From contig NC_058519.1 of assembly GCF_904849725.1 (NCBI RefSeq), positions 541,516,316-541,580,315 of the forward strand: a stretch of DNA of 64,000 bases. The letters are read 5' to 3'. Shown piece after piece: positions 12,107 to 24,500 of this stretch (position 1 is the stretch's first letter; every line of letters begins with the position of its first letter). This stretch comes from Hordeum vulgare subsp. vulgare. Its lineage: Eukaryota > Streptophyta > Magnoliopsida > Poales > Poaceae. A model generated the notes under the pieces. It was not told the DNA's origin. It worked only from the letters and a program-made list of their open reading frames with translations, and made no database searches. A program made the translations under genes and the position numbers.

Positions 12107-13300
12107 GTGGCATCATGAGCTAGGTTCATGCGTAGATGTCTTCTCGAGTAGAACACAAAAGTTTTTGTGGGCGGTGATGTGCGTTTTGCTGCCCTCCTTA
12201 GTCTTTTCTTGATTCCGCGGTATTGTTGGATTGAAGCGGCTTGGACCGACATTACTCGTACGCTTACGAAAGACTGGTTTCATCGTTACGAGTAACCCCC
12301 TTTGCTCAAAGATGACTGGCAAGTGACTGTTTCTCCAACTTTAGTTGAATCGGATTTGACCGAGGAGGTCCTTGGATGAGGTTAAATAGCAACTCATATA
12401 TCTCCGTTGTGGTGTTTGCGTAAGTAAGATGCGATCCTACTAGATACCCTCGGTCACCACGTAAAACATGCAACAACAAAATTAGAGGACGTCTAACTTG
12501 TTTTTGCAGGGTATGATTGTGATGTGATATGGCCAACGATGTGATGTGATATATTGGATGTATGAGATGATCATGTTGTAATAGAAATATCGACTTGCAC
12601 GTCGATGGTACGGCAACCGGCAGGAGCCATAGGGTTGTCTTTATACTAACGTTTGTGCTTGCAGATGCGTTTACTATTTTGCTAGGATGTAGCTTTAGTA
12701 GTAATAGCATGAGTAGCACGACAACCCCGATGGCAACACGTTGATGGATGATCATGGTGTGGCGCCGGTGACAAGAAGATCGTGCCGGTGCTTTGGTGAT
12801 GGAGATCAAGAAGCACGTGATGATGGCCATATCATGTCACTTATGAATTGCATGTGATGTTAATCCTTTTATGCACCTTATTTTGCTTAGAATGACGGTA
12901 GCATTATGAGGTGATCTCTCACTAAAATTTCAAGACGAAGTTGTGTTCTCCCCGACTGTGCACCGTTGCGACAGTTCTTCGTTTCGAGACACCACGTGAT
13001 GATCGGGTGTGATAGACTCAACGTTCACATACAACGGGTGCAAAACAGTTGCACACGCAGAACACTCGGGTTAAGCTTGACGAGCCTAGCATGTGCAGAC
13101 ATGGCCTCGGAACACATGAGACCGAAAGGTCGAGCATGAATCGTATAGTTGATATGATTAGCATAGGGATGCTTACCACTGAAACTATTCTCGACTCACG
13201 TGATGATCGGACTTGAGATAGTGGATTTGGATCATGTACCACTCAAATGACTAGAGAGATGTACTTTTTGAGTGGGAGTTCTTAAGTAATATGATTAATT
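12107..13300 (+). other. Primer-binding site and leader of nested Copia
   Basis: The primer-binding site is altered: the outer copy's tggtatcagagc reads tggcatcatgagc here, with a C for T and an inserted base. The remaining ~1.17 kb aligns with the outer leader with only scattered differences. Similarity falls sharply near 13290, shortly before the expected gag start. Confidence 0.8.
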
Positions 13301-16300
13301 GAACTAATTGTCATGAACATAGTCTAATGGTCTTTGCGAATTACGATGTAGCTTGCGCTATAGCTCTACTGTTTTTTTATGTTCCTAGAGAAAATTTAGT
13401 TGAAAATTGATAGTAGCAAACTTTGCAGACTGAGTCTGTAAAACCGAGGATTGTCCTCGTTGCTGCGCAGAAGGCTTATGTCCTTAATGCACCACTCGGT
13501 GTGCTGCACCTCGAGCGTCGTCTGTGGATACTGTGAACATCCGACATACACGTTTCTGATGACTACACGATAGTTCAGTGCAAAGTACTTAATGGCTTAG
13601 AAGCAAGGCACCGAAAACGTTTTAAACGTCACGGAACATAAGTGATGTTCTAAAGAGATGAAATTGTGATTTCATGCTTGTGCCCTTGTTAAGAGGTACG
13701 AGACCTCCAACAAAATTCTTTGACCACAAAGTAAAGGAGAAAAGCTCAATCGTTGAGCGTGTGCTCAGATTGTCTGAGTACGACAATCACTTGAATCAAG
13801 TGGGAGCTAATCTTCCAGATGAGATAGTGATGGTTCTCCAAAAGTCACTGCCACCCAGCTTTGAGAGCTTCGTGATGAACTATAACATATCAAGGATAGA
13901 TACAATGATCTTTGAGAGATTCACGACGTTTGACACTGCGAAAGTAGAAATCAAGAAGGAGCATCAATAGTTGATGGTTTGAAAAACCACTAAGTTTCAA
14001 GAAAGGCGAGGGCTAGAAGGGATACTTCGTGAAACGGCAAAACAGTTGCTGCACTAATGAAGAGACCCAAGATTAAACCCAAACCCGAGACTAAGTGCTT
14101 CTGTAATAAGGGGAACCGTCACTGAGGCGGAGCAACTCTAGATACTTGGTAGATAAGAAGGCTGGCAAAAGTCGAGAGAAGTATATTTGATATACATAAT
14201 GTTGATGTGTACTTTACTAGTACTCCTAGTAGCACGAGGGTATTGGATACTGGTTCGGTTGCTAAGTGATTAGTAACACGAAATGAAAGCTACGGCATAA
14301 ACGGAGACTAGCTAAAGGCGAGGTGACGATACGTGTTGGAAGTGTTTCCAAGGTTGATATGATCAAACGTCACACGCCCCCTTTACCATCGGGATTGGTG
14401 TTGAACCTAAATAATTGTTATTTGGTGCTTGCGTTAAGCATGAACATGATTGGATCGTGTTTATTGCAATACGATTATTCATTCAAAAGGAATAATGGTT
14501 ACTCTATTTGCTTGAATAATCACCTTCAATGGTTTATTGAATCTCGATTGTAGTGTTACACATTGGTGCCAAAAGATACGAGTTAAATGATGATAGTACC
14601 ACTTACTTGTGGCACTGCCGCTTGAGTCATGTTAGTATAAATTGCATGAAGAGGCTCCATGCTGATGGATCTTTACTCACCTGATTTCGAATCACTAGTG
14701 ACATGCAAACCATACCACATGAGCAAGGCCTTGTTTTCATTGAGATGAAATTAAGATAGTAACTTGTTGGAAGTGATACATTTTGATGTATGCAGTCCAA
14801 TGGGTACTGAGGCACGCAGTGGATATCATTATGTTCTTACTTCACTGATGATTTGAGTAGATACGGGAGTATTTACTTAATGAATCACAAGTCTGAAATG
14901 TTGAAAAGTTCAAATCCGTTTCAGAGTGAAGTTCGTCGTAACAAGAGGATAAACTGTCTACGATATGATCATAGAAATGAATATCTGAGTTACGAGTTTT
15001 GGTACGCAGTTAAGACAATGTGGAAATTGTTTCGCAGTTCATGCCACCTGGAACATCATAGTGTGATGATGTGTCTGAACGTCATAGCCACGCACTATTT
15101 GGTATGGTGCATACTATGATGTCTCTTATCGAATTACCACTATCGTTTATGGGTTATGCATTAGAGACAACCGCACTCACTTTAAATAGGGCACCGCATA
15201 TTTCCGTTGAGATGACACAGTATAGACTGAGGTTTAGAGAAATCTAAACTGTCGTTTCTTGAAAGTTTGGGGTTTCGACACTTGTGTGAAAAAGTTTCAG
15301 TCTGATAAGCTCGAACCCAAAGCGGATAAATGCTTCTTCATAGGGTATCCAAAACAGTTGGGTACATCTCCTATCTCAGATCCGAAAGCAAAGTGTTTGT
15401 TTCTAGAAACGGATCCTTTCTCGAGAAAAGGTTTCTCTCGAAAGAATTGAGTGGGAGGGTAGTAGAACTTGATGAGGTTATTGAACCATCACTTCAACCA
15501 GTGTGTAGCAGGGCGTAGGAAGTTGTTCCTGTGGCGCCTACACCAATTGAAGTGGAAGCTGATGATGGTGATCATTAAGCTTCGAATCAAGTTACTACAA
15601 ACCTCGTAGGTCGACAAGGTCGCGTACTGCTGCAAAGTAGTACGGTAACCCTGTCTTGGAGGTCATGTTGTTGAGCAACAGTGAACCTACGAGTTATGGA
15701 GAAAGCGATGGTGGGCCCAGATTCCGACAAATGGCTGGAAGCCATGAAATCCGAGAGAGGATCCATGGATGAAAACAAAGTGTAGACTTTGGAAGAATTA
15801 CTTGATGGTCATAGGACTATTGAGTAAAGATGGATTTTTAAAGGAAGACAGACGATGATGGTGATGAGTCACTATTAAGAAAAGCTCGACTTGTCGCAAA
15901 GATGTTTTCGATAAGATCAAACAGTTGACTATGATGAGACTTTATCACTCGTAGCGATGCTAAAAGTCTGTTAGAATTATGTTAGTTGTTGATGCATTAT
16001 TTATGAAATATTGCACGTAGGATGTCAAAACATTGTTTTCTCGACGGTTTCCTTGAGCAAACATTGTATGTGATACAACCAGAAGGTTTTGTTAATCCTA
16101 AAGATACTAGCAAGTATGCAAGCTCCAGTGATCCTTCAATGGACTGGTGCAAGCATCTCGGAGTTGGAATATACACTTTGATGAGATGATCAAAGATTTT
16201 GGGTTTGTACAAGGTTTATGAGAAACTTGTATTTCCAAAGAAGTGAGTGGGAGCACTATAGAATTTCTGATAGGTATATGTGGTTGACATATTGTGGATC

Positions 16301-17062
16301 AGAAGTAATGTAGAATTTCTGTAAAGCATACAAGGTTGTTTGAAAGAAGTTTTCAAAGGAGTACCTGGATTACGCTACTTGAACGTTGAGCATCAAAGAT
16401 CTATGGAGATAGATCGAAAGCGCTTAATAGAAGTTTCAACAAGATGCATGCCTTGACAAGTTTTTGAAAGAGTTCAAAATAGACCAGCAAAGAAGGAGTT
16501 CTTGGTTGCGTTGTGAGGTGTGAATTTGAGTAAGACTCAAAACCCGACCACGACAGAATAAAGAGAATAGACGAAGGTCGTCTTCTATGCCTTAGCCGTA
16601 GAATCTAAAGTATGCCATGCTGTGTACCGCACCTGAAGTGTGCCTTGACTCAAAGTATGTTGAGAGGTACAGAGAGTGATCCATGATTGAATCACTAGCA
16701 GCGGTCGAAATTTATCCTTAGTAACTAATGGACTAAGGAATTTTTCTCGATTATGGAGGTGGTTAAAGAGTTTGTCGTAAAGGGTTACGTCAATGCAAGC
16801 TTTGACACTAATCCGGATAACTATGAGTAGTGAAACGGATTCGTATAGTAGAGTAGATATTTGGAGCATTTCCGAATAGCACGTAGTAGCAGCATCTATA
16901 AGATGACATAAAGATTTGGAAAGAACACACGAATCTGAAAGTTTCAGAACCGTTGACTAAAACCTCTCTCACGAGCAAGACGTGATCAGACCCCATAACT
17001 ATATGGGTGTTGGATTCGTTGGAATCACATGGTGATGTGAACTAGATTATTGACTCTAGTGC
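13301..17062 (+). pseudogene. Decayed gag-pol of nested Copia
   Basis: Collinear with the outer gag-pol but broken by many stops and indels. Recognisable islands: gag (13674-13970, with SLPPSFESFVMNYNIS), protease-to-pre-integrase (14323-14553, with LPSGLVLNLNNCYLV), integrase (14853-15119, no intact DD35E), integrase C-terminal (15259-15518, with KLEPKADKCFFIGYPKQLG), reverse transcriptase (15660-16250, fragments) and RNase H (around 16780). The zinc-knuckle region near 14095 lacks its final Cys pattern. No frame exceeds about 100 codons. Certain lesions, including a frame change after FIGYPK and loss of the segment after the YSF motif, recur in the Copia at 50781-56099, so decay preceded the last transposition. 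Confidence 0.88.
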
Positions 17063-17073
17063 AAGTGGGAGAC

Positions 17074-18883
17074 TGTTGGAAATATGCCCTAGAGGCAATA
17101 ATAAATTAGTTATTATTATATTTCTTAGTTCATGATAATCGTTTATTATCCATGCTATAATTGTATTGATTGGAAACACAATACTTGTGTGGATACATAG
17201 ACAAAACACTGTCCCTAGTAAGCCTCTAGTTGACTAGCTCGTTGATCAAAGATGGTCAAGGTTTCCTGGCCATAGGCAAGTGTTGTCACTTGATAACGGG
17301 ATCACATCATTAGGAGAATCATGTGATGGACTAGACCCAAACTAATAGACGTAGCATGTTGATCGTGTCATTTTGTTGCTACTGTTTTCCGCGTGTCAAG
17401 TATTTGTTCCTATGACCATGAGATCATATAACTCACGGACACCGGAGGAATGCTTTGTGTGTATCAAACGTCGCAACGTAACTGGGTGACTATAAAGATG
17501 CTCTACAGGTATCTCCGAAGGTGTTCGTTGAGTTAGTATAGATCGAGACTGGGATTTGTCACTCCGTGTGACGGAGAGGTATCTCGGGGCCCACTCGGTA
17601 ATACAACATCACGCACAAGCCTTGCAAGCAATGTAACTTAATGTAAGTTGCGGGATCTTGTATTACGGAACGAGTAAAGAGACTTGCCGGTAAACGAGAT
17701 TGAAATAGGTATGCGGATACTAACGATCGAATCTCGGGCAAGTAACATACCGAAGGACAAAGGGAATGACATACGGGATTATATGAATCCTTGGCACTGA
17801 GGTTCAAACGATAAGATCTTCGTAGAATATGTAGGATCCAATATGGGCATCCAGGTCCCGCTATTGGATATTGACCGAGGAGTCTCTCGGGTCATGTCTA
17901 CATAGTTCTCGAACCCGCAGGGTCTGCACACTTAAGGTTCGACGTTGTTTTATGCGTATTTGAGTTATATGGTTGGTTACCGAATGTTGTTCGGAGTCCC
18001 GGATGAGATCACGGACGTCACAAGGGTTTCCGGAATGGTCCGGAAACGAAGATTGATATATAGGATGACCTCATTTGGTTACCGGAAGGTTTTCGTGCAT
18101 TACCGGAAAAGTTTCGGGCTCATCGGTAGTGTACCGGGAGTGCCGGGAGGGGTGCCGGGGACCATCGGGAGGGGTGTCAAGCCCCAAGGGGTCTCATGGG
18201 CTATGGGAAGAGATAAACCAGCCCCTAGTGGGCTGGAATAAGTTCCCACTAAGGCCCATAAGGTTTGAGAAGGAAAAAACACAAGGTGGAAAGAGTTTCC
18301 AAGTGGGAAGGTGGAATCCTACTCCAAGTAGGATTGGAGTAGGACTCCTCCACCTCCAATTTCGGCCAAACCTTTAGGTTTTGAGGCTGCCTCCTCCCCT
18401 CCCTCCCACCTATATATACGGAGGTTTTAGGGCTGATTTGAGACGACTTTTCCACGGCAGCCCGACCACATACCTCCACGGTTTTTCCTCTAGATCGCGT
18501 TTCTGCGGAGCTCGGGCGGAGCCCTGCTGAGACAAGGTCATCACCAACCTCCGGAGCACCGTCACGCTGCCGGAGAACTCTTCTACCTCTCTGTCTCTCT
18601 TGCTGGATCAAGAAGGCCGAGATCATCGTCGAGCTGTATGTGTGCTGAACGCGGAGGTGTCGTCCGTTCGGTACTAGATCGTGGGACTGATCGCGGGATT
18701 GTTCGCGGGGCGGATCGAGGGACGTGAGGACGTTCCACTACATCAACCGCGTTCACTAACGCTTCTGCTGTATGATCTACAAGGGTACGTAGATCACTCA
18801 TCCCCTCTCGTAGATGGACATCACCATGATAGGTCTTCGTGCGCGTAGGAAAATTTTTGTTTCCCTTGCGACGTTCCCCAACA
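17074..18883 (+). repeat. 3' LTR of nested Copia
   Basis: 1810 bp, same length as the 5' partner and nearly identical (six transitions noted by eye, for example cacgagg/cacaagg and gagcgccg/gagcaccg). Preceded by the polypurine tract aagtgggagac and followed by the duplication cttgg. TATA box at 18411-18418. Confidence 0.92.
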
Positions 18884-18888
18884 CTTGG
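18884..18888. other. Target-site duplication cttgg (right copy)
   Basis: Matches cttgg at 10292-10296. The intact 5' LTR of the outer element reads continuously across this point (near 3190-3195: cccttggacccc), confirming the insertion site. Confidence 0.95.
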
Positions 18889-19391
18889 ACCCCAAGGCAA
18901 GGTCCCCCTCCCTCCTCCTATATATATGGGGCTTTTAGGGCAGATTTGAGACGATTTTCTCACGGCTGCCCGACCACATACCTCCATAGTTTTTCCTCTA
19001 GATCGCGTTTCTGCGGAGCTCGGGCGGAGCCCTACTGAGACGAGATCATCACCAACCTCCGGAGCGCCGTCACGCTGCCGGAGAACTCTTCTACCTCTCC
19101 GTCTCTCTTGCTGGATCAAGAAGGCCGAGATCATCGTCGAGCTGTACGTGTGCTGAACGCGGAGGTGCCGTCCGTTCGGTACTAGATCGTGGGACTGATC
19201 GCGGGATTGTTCGCGGGGCGGATCGAGGGACCTGAGGACGTTCCACTACATCAACCGCGTTCTCTAACGCTTCTGCTGTACGATCTACAAGGGTACGTAG
19301 ATCACTCATCCCCTCTCGTAGATGGACATCACCATGATAGGTCTTCGTGCACGTAGGAAAATTTTTGTTTCCCATGCGACGTTCCCCAACA
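18889..19391 (+). repeat. 3' LTR of outer Copia, right segment
   Basis: Resumes the outer 3' LTR with accccaaggcaaggtcccc, as in the 5' LTR, and ends CGTTCCCCAACA. It holds that LTR's TATA box (about 18918-18926); its upstream U3 is now 8.6 kb away. Followed by the duplication attat. Confidence 0.92.
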
Positions 19392-20185
19392 ATTATAGCC
19401 TTCTTGTTAGTGTAGGAGCCTCAGAGAGTTTTCCTTTCAAGGATGGGATAATTAAACCAACCGATTCTATGGTGTTGAGATATTATCAACCCATGACTTC
19501 TTCATTGAGCTATCTTGGTTGGATTTCACCTAAAGCTTTTCCTATGGATTGTTGCTATCATGGTGCTTGTCATTCATCCAAGTTCTCAATGTATCCTCTT
19601 GGTGTAAGAATTGTTCATATCTTGTTTCTCCCAATCAATCCTTGTTTCTTTTAGTGGTTGGTTTCCTCCTCATATTTGTTGAGATGATTTTCATAAGCCC
19701 ACTACCTTCTTGTTCTTTTCGTTGTTGTCTTTCCAACAACTCCGTCCAATTCTTCTTGCAAGGATGCTTGTCAAGTTCATTGGAGTTAGTAGTTGTCATT
19801 CTCTCTTCATTCTCTTCTTTCGTATGAACTAGTTCCTATTCTATTCTTCCGGAGGCGTTGTGTTATTGCTCTTTTGGGTCTATCTTGTTGTTCTGTCAAG
19901 ATCATGGTCTTCCTTTGCTCTATTTAGTTGTTTGTTATGTATATTGTCTAATTCTTCCACCTTGTCGAATTTTTTGTCCCATTTTCCTACCGAAGTGCTG
20001 CCAAAATTTTCCGTGAATTCTGGCTCTTTCTCATGTCATTCCTCATCTCCTTGCAACCTTCAAGGATCGTTCGTTTCACTCATTTGACAAAGAAGCGACT
20101 AAGTTTTACCTCTTGTTCTTTCTCATCCTCTCCCCCCTTTCATTCTTGGATCTCGGGGACAGATCCTCTTGTAGTGTAGGAGAGT
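19392..20185 (+). mobile_element. Sukkula-type element, internal domain (right part)
   Basis: Continuation of the non-coding interior seen at 1-1886, beginning with the duplicated attat. The T/C-rich texture persists. The last bases (about 20172-20185, tagtgtaggagagt) are purine-rich, directly abut the LTR and are the likely polypurine tract. No protein motif is visible. Confidence 0.7.
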
Positions 20186-20747
20186 TGTGACAGCCCGGTG
20201 CCGACGTTCCAGAAGATTCCCCTCTCTTTCCGTTTTTGTCGTGTGGCTTATTTTAATTGTCGTGTCATCATCGCATCATGCACATCATCTGCATTGCATC
20301 GGCATCTCCGTTGCCGCCCGTTTTCAAAACTCGCATCCGTTAGTAGTTGCCGGTTCTCGTCGTTGTCCGTTCTGAGTCCGACCGCACACGCACGCGCCCG
20401 CGGCACCGTCGAAACCCCGTTTTTAAAGTGCGCGTAAAACTTTCTCTGATCGGGTTGAGATTTGACGTGCGGTCTTATTTTAATATCGCTAGACCACCTG
20501 TCGAATTTCATCGCGATCGGAGACCGTGTGGTACCCGAACGATCGACCGTAGCGGCACCGTATTCGAGCTACCATCGGACGTGTGTCAGTGTTTTAAATC
20601 ACGTTGCCGCGCCGCTCGTTCTCCCTCTCGTCTCCGGTAAACCACCCTACACGGCCGCGTACCCATACCTGCGTTCGGAATCGTCCGAAACCGACCGCAC
20701 GGTTGGATCCGGAACGCGATTCCGGGTAACCTAGCCCCCCCCATTTG

Positions 20748-20760
20748 TCTATATATAGCC
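20748..20760 (+). promoter_or_regulatory. TATA box of the Sukkula-type LTR
   Basis: tctatatatagcc sits at an abrupt switch from CpG-rich upstream sequence to a C-rich leader with ctaaccctag about 60-80 bp downstream. This is the typical layout of a plant core promoter. Confidence 0.65.
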
Positions 20761-20779
20761 CCTCCTATTTTTTTAGACA

Positions 20780-21515
20780 GCCCCCTCTCATCTCTCCTCG
20801 AAATCCGTGCCAAACCACCCCTAACCCTAGCCTCCCACCTCTCTCTCACCTCCAACCAGCACGCAGGGCCCGCCGAAGCCCATCCGCGGCCCGCCCAGCC
20901 AGGGTCGCGCCGCCGCTCCTCCCGAGCTCGCCCGGAGGCAGCAGGCCGTCCGGATCCCGCGGCCTCGTCCCGCCGCCGTGTTGCGCCGCCGCCGGAACCT
21001 CGCCCCTTCACCACCGCGTCCTCGCTGCCGGCAGCAGCCCGTCACCAGCGCCGCCCGTGGCCACCACGCCTGCCGGAGTCCCTGCCCCCGTCGAGCCAAG
21101 CCGCTGCAACCCCGCCGCCAGGGCCCCAGTCCTCCCGTCGCCGCCTTGCTGCCTCGCCCCGCCGACGGTCGGATCCGGCGAGGTCCGGCCAGATCCGGCC
21201 GGCGCCGCCTCCTCCCGTCGCCTTAGCCTCCCCCTACAGCAGCTCCCGTCGGTGCCTAGCCCTGCCAGCGCCGCCGTGGCTTCCTGGTCGAGGGGACAAG
21301 GAGATCGAGCGGGCGCCTGCCGCCTCCTCGCCCGTGTGGGCTGGCCCACCAGCGCCCCTGGGCCTCGCTGCCGCCACCTCGCCCGAGGCCCTTCAGCTCC
21401 TCCCGCCTCGCCTGTGGCCCAGCAGCACCCAGCGCTGGTCGCGGCCCAAGCAGCCGAGCGTCAGGCCTCCCCAGGCCGAGGCCTCCTCCTCGCTCCACCA
21501 GGCCGGCCGGCCCAG
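20780..21515 (+). other. GC-rich, exon-like block of the Sukkula-type LTR ending in a splice-donor-like site
   Basis: Very GC-rich stretch downstream of the TATA box, open in one frame from 20745 to 21569 (Pro/Ala/Ser/Arg-rich, low complexity, no domain recognised). It ends at cccag|gtaagc (GT at 21516), a strong plant donor motif, after which composition turns AT-rich like an intron. The open frame may be a by-product of base composition; I do not claim a protein. Confidence 0.4.
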
Positions 21516-24500
21516 GTAAGCCTTGAGGTATTCCCCCGCCAGCGCATTTTATTGCTATGTTGCGCCTAGTTCGGCCTGTAAGAGTGTTTAGGGATTTTCG
21601 GATTTATTTCAAATTCCAGAGAAATAGACGTATTTTAAAACGCGTGTATCTTTTAAACCGTTAGTCGGTTTGCGACGTGTAGTATATGGATTTCGTGTGC
21701 TTTTGCGCGTAGAACGCGATTTCACAACTTGCATATTTGTTCGATTTAGGTTAGCTTGCCGAATGCTTTGTTTAGCGTGCTGTCCCAATAGGGGAACGTC
21801 CGGTATTTATTTTTCGCGTGTGTTCGGATAGCCCGGACGCCGTAGTATAAATGCCCATGTTCTAGGGATCATTTTTGCACGTATTTAAGAGCGGTCATTG
21901 ATATTTTTGCGTGTAGGGAGTTGTCGGTAGTTTATTTTCCCGTATATACGTTATTTTCCCGCATATTCGTGTGGCTTTATTTTGTGTTGCAAACCCCACA
22001 TATTTTATATGTTTCCGGGGTAGAAAAGTCCCATGGATTTTTCTGTGCAATTAGTTTTAGCTTTTGAGGAAGTTAGCTCGCGAGATATTTTGCCGTGATG
22101 CCCTTTTGTTTAATTCGTAGGATTTATTCCGTGCGTCGTTTGACGGAGTTGTCAACTAGAGAGTTCTTCTTAGATGTTTTGTTTAGCCCCTGGTATTTTT
22201 GGTTGCAATAGAAATGCAAGTTTAGGTGTGTTTTGATTGCCCTCAAGTTGCTAGAAATAGTGCTGTTTTAGAGGAGCTGAAATATTTCTAAGTATGGAAT
22301 CTATTATATTTTGTTGCTGTCTTGTCTTGCTTGCATGTTGTGATCTGTAGCTCTTTTGAGGTTGTTCCAATGGAGTTAGTTGTACCCCTTGTGTTTCTCT
22401 AGCACGCTGTTAAGTTTCATGCCATTTGGAGACCTGTAGCTATAGATTTTGCTGCTGTCAATATGCCTTCAGGCTGAAAACTGCACTTTCATGAGGTGTT
22501 ATTTTCTCTAAGTCTGAAATAGTGTGTGAGATGCCGTTTTGTGTCTTCTTTTCCTAGTGCTCCTTGCTGCCATGTTAGTTGTTGTTAGCTGTTCGTAGTA
22601 GTGCGTCTTGCCCTATTTCATGCCATGCCTTGCTTGAGTTTATCGGAGTTGTGTAGTCGTAGTTGTGGGGCGTAGAATATGCTATGTGGCTGATTTTGGC
22701 AGATTGTAGTCAATTCTTGTTTTGCTCGTAGTTTTTGAACCATAGCTCCGATTAGATCGTGTCCTTCATGAAACTTGCTTAGAATCTCGTGTAGTTTCAT
22801 TTTCTCTTGCTGGTTGTATGTTTTGAAGTGCTCGTGACCGTCGTTGCACACATATTGCATTCATGCTATCTTATCTTGCGGTGCTTGTATCTTTTGAACC
22901 GTAGCTCCGTTGGAGAGGTTCTTTATGTGTAGATTGCTTGCCTTGACGCGTACAATCACGTGAACCTATTTCTTTTTCTGTTTAACAACTAATTAAAGGT
23001 GTTAATTCAGATCTGGACAGAATTGTAAATTAACATATGAGGTCGTCTCGGAGGTGCTATATGTCATTTCCGACCTCATTTAAAATGTCTAGATAGGTAG
23101 TTTAATTTCCGCTTCACCTCTGGCATGTTTAACCACATTTAATATTGCCGTGTAAATAACCGAGAGTGAACTAAATAATTAACGTGGAGTTTCGTCAATA
23201 TGCAACTCGTGCATATTGAACTTCACTTAATGTGTAGTGTTTGATTGTGTGATTTGTCATGCCGTGACTTGCATGTATTCAGTAGCTCATGCATCATATG
23301 TGTTGTGCATCGTGTGGTGAATATCGTGTGTTGATGCTTGTTCCCGGTTTCCCCGTCTCGGTAGAGTTCCGCAAGCGTGCCGGATTGTGAGGACCCGTTC
23401 GACTACGTCGGTTCGTCTGCTTCACGGAGGCATTCTTCTTCCAAGCGGGATCTCAGGCAAGATGATCATTTCCCCAGATACCATTACTATCATTGCCATG
23501 CTAGTTTTATCGCTTCTATCGATTATGTCCCATTGCCTACCACATGTTAAATATCAGCCTCTCAACAATGCCATGAAACCTTAACCTGTTCAACCTAGCA
23601 AACCACTGATTGGCTATGTTACTGCTTGCTTAACCCTGTGTAGTGTTGCTAGTTGCAGGTGCAATTGCTTCCATGTGAAAACATGGGTTCCTTGTTATAT
23701 CACCCTATTAATGCTATTTAATTTAATGCACCTATATACTTGGTAAAAGGTGGAAGGCTCGGCCTTTCTAGCCTGGTGTTTTGTTCCACCTTTGCCCCCT
23801 TAGTTTCGGCTACCGATTTTATGTTCCATAAACGAGCGCTCCTAACACGATCGGGGTTGTTATGGGAACCCCCTTGATAGTTCGTTTTAGATTAAAGCTG
23901 GTCTGGCAAGGCCCAACTTTGTTTCTACATTTGCCCAACATAATAATTTTGATAAGTTGAAATGCATAGGGAGTTAGCGCTACCCAGGAATAATTTTACA
24001 TAAACAGGGGGGGCCAGTGCTGATGGTGTTGGTCCCAAACGGTCTGCCTGCGGGGCCACCGTAAGGAAACTCGAGGTTTGGCACTCGTAGCTAGTTCCAT
24101 CCGTCGTGTCCTGAGAACGAGATACGCGGCTCCTATCGGGTACGTCGACACGTCGGGCGGCCTTGCTGGATTAATTTTACCTATGACGAGATATCTTGTG
24201 CATCGGGATTCCGGTGATGCTTTGGGTAATCTCAGAGTTGAGATTTCCACTAGGGAATCCGACGAGATCGCGAGCTTCGTGATTGAGGATTTCTATGCGG
24301 CTTGTGGTAATTTGTGATGGACTAGTTGGAGCACCCTTGCAGGGTTAAATCTTTCGGAAAGCCGTGCCCGCGGTTATGTGGCAACGTGGAAGCTTTGTTT
24401 AACACTGGTTCTAGATAACTTCAAGATAACTTAATTAAAACTTGCCAACTGGGTGCGTAACCGTGACTGTCTCTTTCGTGAGTTCCTTCTCCGATCGAGG

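Larger units (their letters stand above)
10297..18883 (+). mobile_element. Nested Angela-type Copia element, full length but coding-dead
   Basis: Complete 8587-bp element inserted in the outer element's 3' LTR, with the duplication cttgg on both sides (10292-10296 and 18884-18888). LTRs at 10297-12106 and 17074-18883 are each 1810 bp and by eye differ at only six positions, all transitions, so insertion is recent. Its leader and polypurine region are close to those of the outer element, but the roughly 3.6-kb gag-pol equivalent is full of stops and indels. Since it must have been copied recently, proteins were probably supplied in trans by an intact relative (inference). Confidence 0.92.
1887..19391 (+). 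mobile_element. Outer Angela/BARE/WIS-type Copia element, full length, carrying a nested copy
   Basis: Complete LTR retrotransposon in forward orientation: 5' LTR 1887-3697, primer-binding site, leader, gag-pol, polypurine tract, and a 3' LTR split into 8979-10296 and 18889-19391 by a second element. Both ends carry the TGTTGGAA...CCAACA termini of the Angela/BARE/WIS group, and attat duplications flank it. Without the nested element and its duplicated 5 bp it would be about 8.9 kb, normal for this group. By eye the two LTRs differ at roughly two dozen positions plus small indels (about 1.3%), older than the nested copy. It is no longer autonomous because gag-pol is broken in two places. Confidence 0.92.

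Noticed and set aside
20745..21569. 274-codon open frame as a host protein-coding gene
   Set aside because: It lies inside the Sukkula-type LTR, is Pro/Ala/Arg-rich with no domain, and GC-rich DNA lacks stops by chance in several frames on both strands.
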